This document shows, one piece after another, positions 28,659-35,739 of a stretch of DNA of 64,000 nt. The notes beneath the pieces are model-generated. The model searched no databases, had not been told where the DNA came from, and was given only the letters and a program-made list of their open reading frames with translations. This stretch comes from Mixta hanseatica (lineage in GTDB: Bacteria > Pseudomonadota > Gammaproteobacteria > Enterobacterales > Enterobacteriaceae): positions 682,001 to 746,000 of the forward strand of contig NZ_CP082904.1 in NCBI RefSeq assembly GCF_023517775.1, read 5' to 3'. Position 1 is the first letter of the stretch, and each line of letters opens with the position of its first letter. A program made the translations under genes and the position numbers.

Positions 28659-28726
28659 GCAGCAAACCTCTTATATGGCAGCGTGCCCGCTGCTGACTTT
28701 ACCGCGCATATCCGATGGAGAACCTC

Positions 28727-29251
28727 ATGGCATCTAAATCCAGTGGGCAGAAATTTATCGCCCGTAACCGCGCGCCGCGCGTACAAATCGAATACGACGT
28801 CGAAATCTATGGCGCAGAGCGCAAAATCCAGCTGCCGTTTGTTATGGGCGTCATGGCGGACCTGGTCGGTAAACCGGTTGATCCGCAGCCGGGCATTGAT
28901 GAGCGTAAATTCCTGGAAATCGATATCGATAACTTTGACGAGCGCATGAAAGCGCTGAAGCCGCGTGTCGCGTTTCAGGTAGATAACACGCTGACCGATG
29001 AAGGCCGTCTGAATGTCGAGCTGACCTTTGAAAGCATGGAAGATTTCTCGCCGGACGCGGTAGCGCGTAAGGTCGAGCCGCTGAACAAACTGCTGGAAGC
29101 GCGTACTCAGCTTTCTAATCTGCTGACCTATATGGACGGCAAAAACGGCGCGGAAGAGCTGATCGCCAAAATTCTGCAGGATCCCACGCTGCTGAAATCG
29201 CTGGGGCATCTGCCGAAAACTGAAGAAACCGTTAAAGGTGATGAGGAATAA
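28727..29251 (+). CDS. tssB: T6SS sheath small subunit TssB (VipA)
   Basis: A 174-residue TssB that pairs with TssC to form the contractile sheath. Conserved blocks: KFIARNRAPRVQIEYDVE, LPFVMGVMADLVG, LEIDIDNFDERMKALKPRV. The start at 28727 has GGAG six bases upstream; the ATG at 28715 in the same frame is the one that contains that Shine-Dalgarno and is not favoured. Two bp before tssC. Confidence 0.97.
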   Translation: MASKSSGQKFIARNRAPRVQIEYDVEIYGAERKIQLPFVMGVMADLVGKPVDPQPGIDERKFLEIDIDNFDERMKALKPRVAFQVDNTLTDEGRLNVELTFESMEDFSPDAVARKVEPLNKLLEARTQLSNLLTYMDGKNGAEELIAKILQDPTLLKSLGHLPKTEETVKGDEE

Positions 29252-29253
29252 CG

Positions 29254-30753
29254 ATGAGCAATCCATCACAACAACCGTTACAGCAGGCACAGCAAACCTG
29301 GGATCAGGATGAATTCAGCGCGCTGCTGAATAAAGAGTTTCGCCCGAAAAGCGATCAGGCGCGCGCCGCGGTGGAAAGCGCGGTAAAAACCCTGGCGCAG
29401 CAGGCGCTGGAAAACAGCGTGACCGTTTCTAACGACGCTTACCGCACCATCCAGGCGTTGATTGCGGAAATCGATGAAAAGCTGTCGCATCAGGTTAACC
29501 AAATTATTCACCACGAAGAGTTTCAGAAGCTGGAGGGTGCGTGGCGCGGTCTGAGCTACCTGGTGAATAACACCGAAACTGATGAGATGCTGAAAATCCG
29601 TTTTATGAGCATCTCAAAGCAGGAGCTGGGCCGCACGCTGAAGCGTTATAAAGGCGTGGGCTGGGATCAAAGCCCGATCTTCAAGAAAATCTATGAAGAA
29701 GAGTATGGTCAGTTCGGCGGCGAGCCGTTTGGCTGCCTGGTAGGCGATTACTACTTCGATCACAGCCCGCAGGACGTGGAGCTGCTGAGCGAAATGGCGC
29801 GCATCGGCGCGGCGGCGCACTGTCCGTTTATCGCCGGCACCGCGCCGAGCGTGATGCAGATGGAATCCTGGCAGGAGCTGGCTAACCCGCGCGATCTGAC
29901 CAAAATCTTCCAGAACAGTGAATATGCCGCCTGGCGCAGCCTGCGTGAATCGGAAGATGCGCGCTACCTGGGCCTGGTGATGCCGCGCTTCCTGGCGCGT
30001 CTGCCGTATGGCATTCGTACCAATCCGGTCGACAGCTTTGATTTCGAAGAAGAGACCGACGGCGCCAGCCACGCTAACTACACCTGGACCAACGCCGCTT
30101 ATGCGATGGCCGCTAATATCAACCGCTCGTTTAAAGAGTTTGGCTGGTGTACTTCTATTCGCGGCGTAGAGTCTGGCGGCGCGGTGGAAAATCTGCCGTG
30201 TCATACTTTCCCCAGCGACGACGGCGGCGTGGATATGAAATGCCCGACCGAAATCGCCATCAGCGATCGTCGTGAAGCCGAGCTGGCGAAAAACGGTTTT
30301 ATGCCGCTGGTACATCGCAAAAACTCTGACTTCGCTGCCTTTATCGGCGCGCAATCTTTGCAGAAACCGGCGGAATACCATGACGCGGACGCCACGGCGA
30401 ACGCCCGTCTTGCGGCCCGCCTGCCTTATCTGTTCGCCTGCTGCCGCTTCGCGCATTATCTGAAGTGCATCGTGCGCGACAAGATTGGTTCTTTCCGCGA
30501 GCGTGAAGAGATGGAGCGTTGGCTGAACGACTGGGTAATGAACTACGTGGATGGCGATCCGGCCAACTCCTCGCAGGAAACCAAATCCCGCAAGCCGCTG
30601 GCTTCAGCCGAAGTGCTGGTGGAAGAGATTGAAGATAATCCGGGCTACTACGCCGCCAAGTTCTTCCTGCGTCCGCATTATCAACTGGAAGGTCTGACCG
30701 TATCGCTGCGCCTGGTCTCCAAACTGCCGTCACTGAAAACTAATGATGCGTAA
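29254..30753 (+). CDS. tssC: T6SS sheath large subunit TssC (VipB)
   Basis: A 499-residue TssC, the large contractile-sheath subunit recognised by ClpV. Family blocks include FQKLEGAWRGLSYLVNNTET, GVGWDQSPIFKKIYEEEYGQ, GEPFGCLVGDYYFDHSPQDV and the C-terminal FFLRPHYQLEGLTVSLRLVS. Complete and typical in length. Followed by a hairpin at 30764-30783 that may reduce read-through into the effector module. Confidence 0.98.
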   Translation: MSNPSQQPLQQAQQTWDQDEFSALLNKEFRPKSDQARAAVESAVKTLAQQALENSVTVSNDAYRTIQALIAEIDEKLSHQVNQIIHHEEFQKLEGAWRGLSYLVNNTETDEMLKIRFMSISKQELGRTLKRYKGVGWDQSPIFKKIYEEEYGQFGGEPFGCLVGDYYFDHSPQDVELLSEMARIGAAAHCPFIAGTAPSVMQMESWQELANPRDLTKIFQNSEYAAWRSLRESEDARYLGLVMPRFLARLPYGIRTNPVDSFDFEEETDGASHANYTWTNAAYAMAANINRSFKEFGWCTSIRGVESGGAVENLPCHTFPSDDGGVDMKCPTEIAISDRREAELAKNGFMPLVHRKNSDFAAFIGAQSLQKPAEYHDADATANARLAARLPYLFACCRFAHYLKCIVRDKIGSFREREEMERWLNDWVMNYVDGDPANSSQETKSRKPLASAEVLVEEIEDNPGYYAAKFFLRPHYQLEGLTVSLRLVSKLPSLKTNDA

Positions 30754-30763
30754 ATAAATCAGT

Positions 30764-30783
30764 CGGGCGTGACGGCACGCCCG
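30764..30783 (+). terminator. Hairpin after tssC
   Basis: CGGGCGTG-ACGG-CACGCCCG, a perfect 8-bp GC-rich stem 10 bp after the tssC stop codon, without a good T run. It may stabilise the sheath-gene mRNA end or attenuate transcription rather than fully terminate it. Confidence 0.5.
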
Positions 30784-30891
30784 ATGTTTAAACTTGAATT
30801 GCTGTTAACCGCTGGAGGTGAAGGGCTTCATCATGTTACGGGTTTTTCATCCAAATAAAAATAATGTAGGTAAGTTCAGGAAAAGGAAGAA

Positions 30892-31764
30892 ATGAATCTT
30901 TCAGGTAGCGTTGGCTGGAAAGGGCGTAACCAACAAAGCGATGTAAAACAGGTTCAACAGCAGCTTAAGAAGCATGGTTTTCCTCAGCTGGCTGATGACG
31001 GGCTGTGCGGCAGTAAAACGGTGCAGGCTATCAGAATGTTTCAGATGGGCTTTATGCGCCGTCCCGATGGACTGATCGATCCGCATGGCGCGACCTGGCG
31101 CAGATTATCCGGCGCACCGACGCCGACGGCTCCGCCACCGCGTCCGGTTGATGAGCATCCGATTGCGGGCCTGTTAACCGTATCTGCTGGTCAGGTTACC
31201 TTTGATGCGGAAGGCAATGATATTCCTAACAACAGGAACTTCAGCCGACGCATTCACTGGCCCGGTAATGCGGCCTCCGGCGTGACCCTTGGACGCGGTT
31301 ATGACCTGGGTAACCGTACTCAGGCGACCGTTTATAACGATCTTATCCGTTCTGGCGTACCTGATGTCCAGGCCGGCTTAATCGCCGAAGGCGCGGGTAA
31401 AAAAGGAGAGGCGGCGCGTCTTTTTGTGCAGAATAACCGGGATGCTATCGGCACCGTCAGCCATGCGATGCAGATTCGTCTTTTTGAAATTATTTATCCT
31501 GCATACGTGACCTCGGCGAAATCCAATTATGAATCATGGACGCGTCCTTATCCTGAACGTGTAAGCTGGGAGAATCTGTCAAAGCCGATCAGAGAAATCA
31601 TGATTGACTTTGTTTATCAGGGATTCACCAAAGGTGAAGCGCCCATGAAGGCGGGGATGAAAAACAATATAGATGAGCTTATCAACTATATTGAAGGCAG
31701 CCCGACAATGAGAGGCTACGAAGCCGGACGCCAGCGTGCGAATTATTTAAGGAGAGGCAGGTGA
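30892..31764 (+). CDS. Putative T6SS muramidase effector: peptidoglycan-binding plus pesticin-like domain
   Basis: A 290-residue protein with two parts. Residues about 5-72 resemble a PG_binding_1 domain (SDVKQVQQQLKKHGF ... LCGSKTVQAIRMFQ). Residues about 95-290 look like the pesticin/T4-lysozyme-type muramidase fold: FDAEGND with E107, SGVTLGRGYDLG with T132 and D138, a spacing close to the pesticin Glu-Thr-Asp catalytic set (178/201/207 as I recall). There is no signal peptide, as expected for T6SS delivery to the periplasm. The gene lies between tssC and hcp and overlaps a secreted LprI-type protein by 4 bp, the organisation of an effector-immunity pair. Delivery through the adjacent Hcp is inference. 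Confidence 0.75.
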   Translation: MNLSGSVGWKGRNQQSDVKQVQQQLKKHGFPQLADDGLCGSKTVQAIRMFQMGFMRRPDGLIDPHGATWRRLSGAPTPTAPPPRPVDEHPIAGLLTVSAGQVTFDAEGNDIPNNRNFSRRIHWPGNAASGVTLGRGYDLGNRTQATVYNDLIRSGVPDVQAGLIAEGAGKKGEAARLFVQNNRDAIGTVSHAMQIRLFEIIYPAYVTSAKSNYESWTRPYPERVSWENLSKPIREIMIDFVYQGFTKGEAPMKAGMKNNIDELINYIEGSPTMRGYEAGRQRANYLRRGR

Positions 31765-32171
31765 GGTTGGTAATAAAGAAGAATGTTTTAGCTATAACAA
31801 GTGTGCTGCTCCTGACCTGTAGCTACGCTTATGCGGAAGATAACTGTAGCGCAGCGCAAAGCGATGCTGAAATCAATAGCTGCTGGGCTAAAGAAAAAAG
31901 CAGCGCCGAGAGCGAGCTAAACAGCGAGTATGCCAGCGCGAAACAGCGAATTGCGAAAGCTTACACCACCCATAAAGAGCTGCTGACGCAATACAATACC
32001 ATCCTGTTGGATTCCCAGCGCGGCTGGTTAAAATATCGCGATAATCAATGCAAACTGGAAGCGTTTATGGCTGATGAAAACACTGCTGTGTATGCTTCCT
32101 TAGTTGACCAGTGCACCGCTCGTATCGATCGCGAGAGAATCGCGCAGTTAAAAAGCATGCCTTACGAATAA
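31761..32171 (+). CDS. LprI/DUF1311-type periplasmic lysozyme inhibitor, likely immunity protein
   Basis: A 136-residue exported protein with a signal peptide (cleavage likely after SYAYA) and the DUF1311/LprI pattern: paired Cys, SDAEINSCW, LLDSQRGWLKYRDNQCKLEA and DQCTARIDRERI. LprI-family proteins are known lysozyme inhibitors. The GTG start is inside the final codons of the muramidase gene (4-bp overlap) with AAGGAG upstream, so the two are translationally coupled. A periplasmic inhibitor directly behind a predicted muramidase is what self-protection needs. Functional pairing is inference. Confidence 0.75.
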   Translation: MRLVIKKNVLAITSVLLLTCSYAYAEDNCSAAQSDAEINSCWAKEKSSAESELNSEYASAKQRIAKAYTTHKELLTQYNTILLDSQRGWLKYRDNQCKLEAFMADENTAVYASLVDQCTARIDRERIAQLKSMPYE

Positions 32172-32418
32172 GTGTTTTTTTGAAATAATTTAAGCGTATT
32201 CGTTATTGCCTGCATTTTAGGTTTTAAGGTCAGGGACGACTTTATTGGCCATAGTTTATGCTAATAGCGTGACCAACTACTTTATGAATTGAATTTTATG
32301 AGTACTGAACATATTTTATTTCCAGTGGTCTTGTTTTTTTCTTTCCTATTGAAAGTTGATATTATTGATATTAATCTGTGCATCTATCGCCATATGCTAT
32401 TTTGTAGAAAAAATTAAG

Positions 32419-32634
32419 CTACTTCTTTGATTTTTTATAAAGCTTTAGTGTGAATAAATAACCTATAAAAATTATCACAAGGAATAAAAACTTACCAAAC
32501 AGTATGCCAGATGCGCTGGTGGTAATAGACTCATAAACGAGTACGTACCAAACAGAACGAATAATATCGATCAAAGTATAAATACCAATAACTATAAAAA
32601 TGATTGCGAAAACCAATGCGATAATTTTTTTCAT
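32419..32634 (-). CDS. Small hypothetical two-helix membrane protein
   Basis: A 71-residue frame on the minus strand, against the direction of all T6SS genes. It would encode two hydrophobic helices (about 5-27 and 44-62) and a basic tail (KLYKKSKK). Surrounding DNA (32172-32906) is very AT-rich and otherwise empty. No good ribosome site precedes the ATG at 32634. It could be a horizontally acquired orphan or an unexpressed frame; I recognise no family. Confidence 0.4.
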   Translation of the reverse strand: MKKIIALVFAIIFIVIGIYTLIDIIRSVWYVLVYESITTSASGILFGKFLFLVIIFIGYLFTLKLYKKSKK

Positions 32635-32906
32635 TCAATTATCTTTTAGTAGTTTAGAGGTTGGAAGAGAAAGTAATTCTAAAGTAAGAGCTTGTTCAGT
32701 GTCTAGCGCTCTGTAGATAATATTTAACCACTGAATGCTTCCTGTAATAAATATTAAACCTAATTAATATTTGTCTGTTTTCGCTGAGAACAGGCAGAAA
32801 CGAGGCAGAGGTAAAATATGGACTGTTTTATTCAGCCCCATGCTTTCCTGTTTGCCATATCACTGCTTTATCGAAAGCAACTTTAACCAATAAAGAGTAG
32901 ATAATT

Positions 32907-33389
32907 ATGGCTATTGATATGTTCCTGAAGGTTGACGGTGTAACCGGTGAGTCTCAGGACTCCAACCACAAAGGCTGGACCGACATCACTTCTTTCTCCT
33001 GGGGCGCAACCCAGCCTGGCAACATGGCTGTTGGCGGCGGTGGCGGCGCGGGTAAAGTGAACTTTAGCGATCTGCACGTTAACGCGCTGATCGACAAGTC
33101 CACTACCGCTATCCTGAAGCATTGCGCCGGCGGTAAGCACCTGACCAAAGTTGAACTGTCCGTATGTAAAGCGGGCGGCCAGCAGATTGAGTACACCAAA
33201 ATCACGCTGGAAGATGTGCTGGTAACTTCCGTCCAGTACAACGGCAGCGACAACGGCGATACCGTAGGCGTGACCTATGCATTCCAGGCTGCGAAAGTTA
33301 AACAGCAGTACTGGGAGCAGACTTCTTCTGGCGGTAAAGGCGCAGAAAGCAGCGCTGGCTGGAACATCAAAGAAAACAAAGAAGCGTAA
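32907..33389 (+). CDS. tssD: T6SS tube protein Hcp (TssD)
   Basis: A 160-residue Hcp that stacks as hexameric rings inside the sheath. MAIDMFLKVDGVTGESQD, the GWTDITSFSWGATQP block, KVNFSDLHVNALIDKSTTAI and GVTYAFQAAKVKQQYWEQ define the Hcp1 family. Codon use is more regular and GC content higher than in its AT-rich flanks, as expected for a highly expressed gene. A strong terminator follows 11 bp after the stop. Confidence 0.98.
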   Translation: MAIDMFLKVDGVTGESQDSNHKGWTDITSFSWGATQPGNMAVGGGGGAGKVNFSDLHVNALIDKSTTAILKHCAGGKHLTKVELSVCKAGGQQIEYTKITLEDVLVTSVQYNGSDNGDTVGVTYAFQAAKVKQQYWEQTSSGGKGAESSAGWNIKENKEA

Positions 33390-33400
33390 TATTTTTTGTC

Positions 33401-33424
33401 GCCCATTCCAGTTTAGGAATGGGC
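33401..33424 (+). terminator. Terminator after hcp
   Basis: GCCCATTCC, loop AGTTTA, GGAATGGGC, then ATTTAT: a perfect 9-bp stem following hcp. It should limit read-through from abundant hcp transcripts into the effector genes downstream. Confidence 0.8.
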
Positions 33425-33453
33425 ATTTATATCGTTTAAACTTCATAAAGAAC

Positions 33454-34002
33454 ATGAACATGTCGATAATAAAAGAAGGGAATTCAAGGCGCTTAACTAC
33501 CGGAGAGATTCTTCTTGCAAAAAAAGTATTTAAAGAGGGTATAAGATATGAAAGAGTGAAGGTATATAACGGGAGTTACCTGCCTTTTGGCATGCAATCG
33601 AGAGATGTTGCAATGACGCCTAATGGAAGCTTGTATTTTAGAGAACCTCATTATAAAGATGATTTTTCAGCAGAACCCGGAAGAATACAACACTGGTTTA
33701 TACATGAAATGACCCATGTATTACAGCACCAAATTGGTATGAATGTAAGGATGCGAGGAGCATTTAGTTGGATAGCTTCTTATAATTACTCTTTACCACC
33801 CGATAAAAAACTTTCCGATTTTAATATGGAGCAGCAGGCATCAATTGTCTCCGATTATTTTTGTTTGATCTATTTGGGATTAAGCGAGTTTAAAGCTATA
33901 TCTACATTTACTGGAATTATAGGGCCAGATATAAAAGAAAAATATGCTAATGCACTAGAACTTTTTTTAATAAAACCTGACGATAAGAGGGCTTTTATAT
34001 GA
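33454..34002 (+). CDS. Putative zinc metallopeptidase effector (Vgr-related, HEMTH)
   Basis: A 182-residue protein with a zinc-binding HEMTH at residues 84-88 in WFIHEMTHVLQHQ and a downstream Glu (E126, NMEQQASIV) suited as third ligand, the pattern of gluzincin-like DUF4157-type peptidases. RLTTGEILLAKKVF and NGSYLPFGMQSRDVAMTPNG match small 'Vgr-related' proteins I recall beside T6SS genes. There is no signal peptide. It is AT-rich, follows hcp and ends with a 4-bp ATGA overlap with a lipoprotein gene, the classic effector-immunity arrangement. The ATG at 33454 is chosen (the open frame starts within hcp). Protease activity and T6SS export are inference. Confidence 0.65.
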   Translation: MNMSIIKEGNSRRLTTGEILLAKKVFKEGIRYERVKVYNGSYLPFGMQSRDVAMTPNGSLYFREPHYKDDFSAEPGRIQHWFIHEMTHVLQHQIGMNVRMRGAFSWIASYNYSLPPDKKLSDFNMEQQASIVSDYFCLIYLGLSEFKAISTFTGIIGPDIKEKYANALELFLIKPDDKRAFI

Positions 34003-34397
34003 AAATTAAAATCCTTGGTCTGGCACTCGTAATCATGCTTACCGCTTGCCATCTGGAACGGCCGTTTTACCATCCGTTGTTGTTAAAAATTGAGCAAGAG
34101 AAGTTATGTTTTTCGGTGCCTGGGAAAGATAGTTCTAATAATCTCATTAAGGTTGGTGCGCCCTATATTTCATGGCGAAACGGTAATTCATGGGAAACAG
34201 TAAACTTTGCCTCCAATACCACCAGTGACCTGGAAATAAAACCTGGTGAATGTATTTTCTGGGATGAGGTAAAATGGCAGCCTGGTGAGTATGATGTGGC
34301 AGTCAAAGTCAAAAGCGCTGATTCCCAGCAGGAACGTTATGCAGTGCATTTTATTTTACAAAAAAACAAACAAGGGTACCTGTCTTTAATGAAATAA
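33999..34397 (+). CDS. Periplasmic lipoprotein, putative immunity protein (copy A)
   Basis: A 132-residue lipoprotein with lipobox LTAC (Cys about residue 17) and a small beta-rich domain (PYISWRNGNSWETVNF ... PGECIFWDEVKWQPGEYDV). Its ATG overlaps the stop of the HEMTH gene in ATGA. A paralogue (copy B) lies at 35181-35570 with the second half almost identical. The position and periplasmic location suggest protection against the adjacent effector, which is inference. Similar T6SS immunity lipoproteins exist in Enterobacterales as far as I recall. Confidence 0.7.
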   Translation: MKIKILGLALVIMLTACHLERPFYHPLLLKIEQEKLCFSVPGKDSSNNLIKVGAPYISWRNGNSWETVNFASNTTSDLEIKPGECIFWDEVKWQPGEYDVAVKVKSADSQQERYAVHFILQKNKQGYLSLMK

Positions 34398-34466
34398 TTT
34401 TATTGTATTGACTGACTGCAATAAAATTATTAATCCATTGTTTAACGCTCACGTTCGGTTCCTTAA

Positions 34467-34676
34467 AACTATATGTATGAAGTTTATGGCCAACCTGATA
34501 AAACGGTCGTAAACCCAACAGTTCATGATTTTAAAGGACTAAATGGAGTGTTGATTTTTAACGTTAACGGGTGGAGTGATGCAAGTGGGCATGCAACCCT
34601 CTGGAATGGTAATACTTGTTCCGATCATTGCTACTTCCCTTTAGCTAATGAGGCATCAATATGGATTTTAAAATAG
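34467..34676 (+). pseudogene. Truncated Tae4-type amidase effector (C-terminal remnant)
   Basis: Open frame of about 69 codons ending GHATLWNGNTCSDHCYF...ASIWILK, the characteristic C-terminus of type VI amidase effector 4. The conserved His (in GHATLW) and the Asp eleven residues later correspond to the catalytic/supporting His126 and Asp137 of the Salmonella enzyme, but the part carrying the catalytic Cys (Cys44) is gone: a TAA lies directly upstream at 34464-34466, and the preceding 60 bp hold no matching frame. It overlaps the following Tai4 gene by 16 bp. It cannot be an active amidase. Confidence 0.8.
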
Positions 34677-35032
34677 TTGGCATTATTGCCGTTGCAACAG
34701 TTTTATTTTTTTCATCTCAGGTTAATGCAAAACCAGAATACAGTTCTGAACAATACATAAAAAACTATGCTTTAAGCGTCTGTGTTGCTAAAGGTTATAA
34801 TAGTAAGGAAGTTAAAGATGATGCTTCCGCTGCGGCACGTGGTTATCTGGAGTTTGGCGATTACTCTTTAGCTGCTCATAGTGCAGTAAGAAAGCTGGTG
34901 GACGAATTTCTTGCAAAAACCTATTCCAGCCAGTCCGGCGAGTCAATGATATTAGCTAAATGTATCGATGTTTATCATAGTGCTGAACTGGAAAGCATCG
35001 TTAAGCAATATAAAGGAAAAGATGATGGCTAA
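34661..35032 (+). CDS. Tai4-type amidase immunity protein
   Basis: A 123-residue periplasmic protein: signal peptide to about residue 23 (SSQVNA), then a helical domain with YALSVCVAKGYNSKEVKDDA, AAARGYLEFGDYSLAAHSAV and AKCIDVYHSAELESIV, the layout of Tai4 inhibitors that dimerise and plug Tae4. The start lies within the end of the truncated tae4. The frame is intact, so it may still protect the cell against Tae4 delivered by neighbouring bacteria even though its own effector is broken. Assigned from motif pattern and from the Tae4 remnant beside it. Confidence 0.75.
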   Translation: MDFKIVGIIAVATVLFFSSQVNAKPEYSSEQYIKNYALSVCVAKGYNSKEVKDDASAAARGYLEFGDYSLAAHSAVRKLVDEFLAKTYSSQSGESMILAKCIDVYHSAELESIVKQYKGKDDG

Positions 35033-35130
35033 GGTAGCTGAAGTTATTATAACAACAATAAGTAAAAGTTTATGAGTTTTAATTCTGAGTTTTTTGGCTA
35101 CGCTCAGAGAATGTAAAAGTAAAAATTATA

Positions 35131-35184
35131 ATATGCTTGAAGTAAATTTTAATAAAGCCTGGCGATAAAAAGGCTTTCATATGA
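35131..35184 (+). pseudogene. 3' tail of a lost HEMTH-type effector gene
   Basis: Immediately before lipoprotein copy B the DNA reads in frame Leu-Ile-Lys-Pro-Gly-Asp-Lys-Lys-Ala-Phe-Ile-stop, against Leu-Ile-Lys-Pro-Asp-Asp-Lys-Arg-Ala-Phe-Ile-stop at the end of the intact HEMTH gene (up to 34002). Both share the same ATGA overlap with the lipoprotein. Weaker similarity continues left to about 35131. The rest of the second effector copy is missing. Confidence 0.75.
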
Positions 35185-35570
35185 ACATCAAAGTATTGTA
35201 CTTAGGGCTCGCAATATTTCTTTCGGGGTGTCATCTGGAACGACCATTTTATCACCCTTTGTCAGTAAGAGTTGAACAAGGGAAGTTATGTTTTACTGTC
35301 CCTGAAGAAAATAGTCATAACAATATTTTTAAAGTTGGCACTCCCTATATTTCATTGCGCAACGGTAATTCATGGGAAACAGTAAACTTTTCCACCAATA
35401 CCACCAGTTACCTGGAAATAAAACCTGGCGAATGTATTTTCTGGGACGAGGTAAAATGGCAGCCTGGTGAGTATGATGTGGCAGTCAAAGTCAAAAGCGC
35501 TAATTCCCAGCAAGAACGTTATGCAGCGCATTTTATTTTACAAAAAAACAAACAAGGGCACTTTTTTTGA
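35181..35570 (+). CDS. Periplasmic lipoprotein, orphan immunity paralogue (copy B)
   Basis: A 129-residue lipoprotein, lipobox LSGC (Cys about residue 17), paralogous to copy A at 33999. From the middle onward (NGNSWETVNF, LEIKPGECIFWDEVKWQPGE, YDVAVKVKSA) the two are nearly identical also at DNA level, whereas the N-terminal third differs (LLLKIEQEK against LSVRVEQGK). Its effector is reduced to the 3' tail immediately upstream. Likely kept as an orphan immunity gene; function inferred. Confidence 0.7.
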   Translation: MNIKVLYLGLAIFLSGCHLERPFYHPLSVRVEQGKLCFTVPEENSHNNIFKVGTPYISLRNGNSWETVNFSTNTTSYLEIKPGECIFWDEVKWQPGEYDVAVKVKSANSQQERYAAHFILQKNKQGHFF

Positions 35571-35739
35571 AAAAAAAGTTAGATTGAGGGATATAACGTA
35601 ACTAAGGGACTCTCTGCTCGAAATTATACAACTTATTGATAGCAGCTAACTAAGATATAGATTGCTAGTAATACCCCTGAAAGGTATGCCATAGGCGGAT
35701 ATATAGCCCTTCTTTTAGTTTCTTGAGAGAAGTTTATTT

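Noticed and set aside
29614..30456. 280-codon minus-strand frame opposite tssC
   Set aside because: Basic, low-complexity product mirroring the GC-rich codons of tssC; no domain, no ribosome site. A shadow frame.
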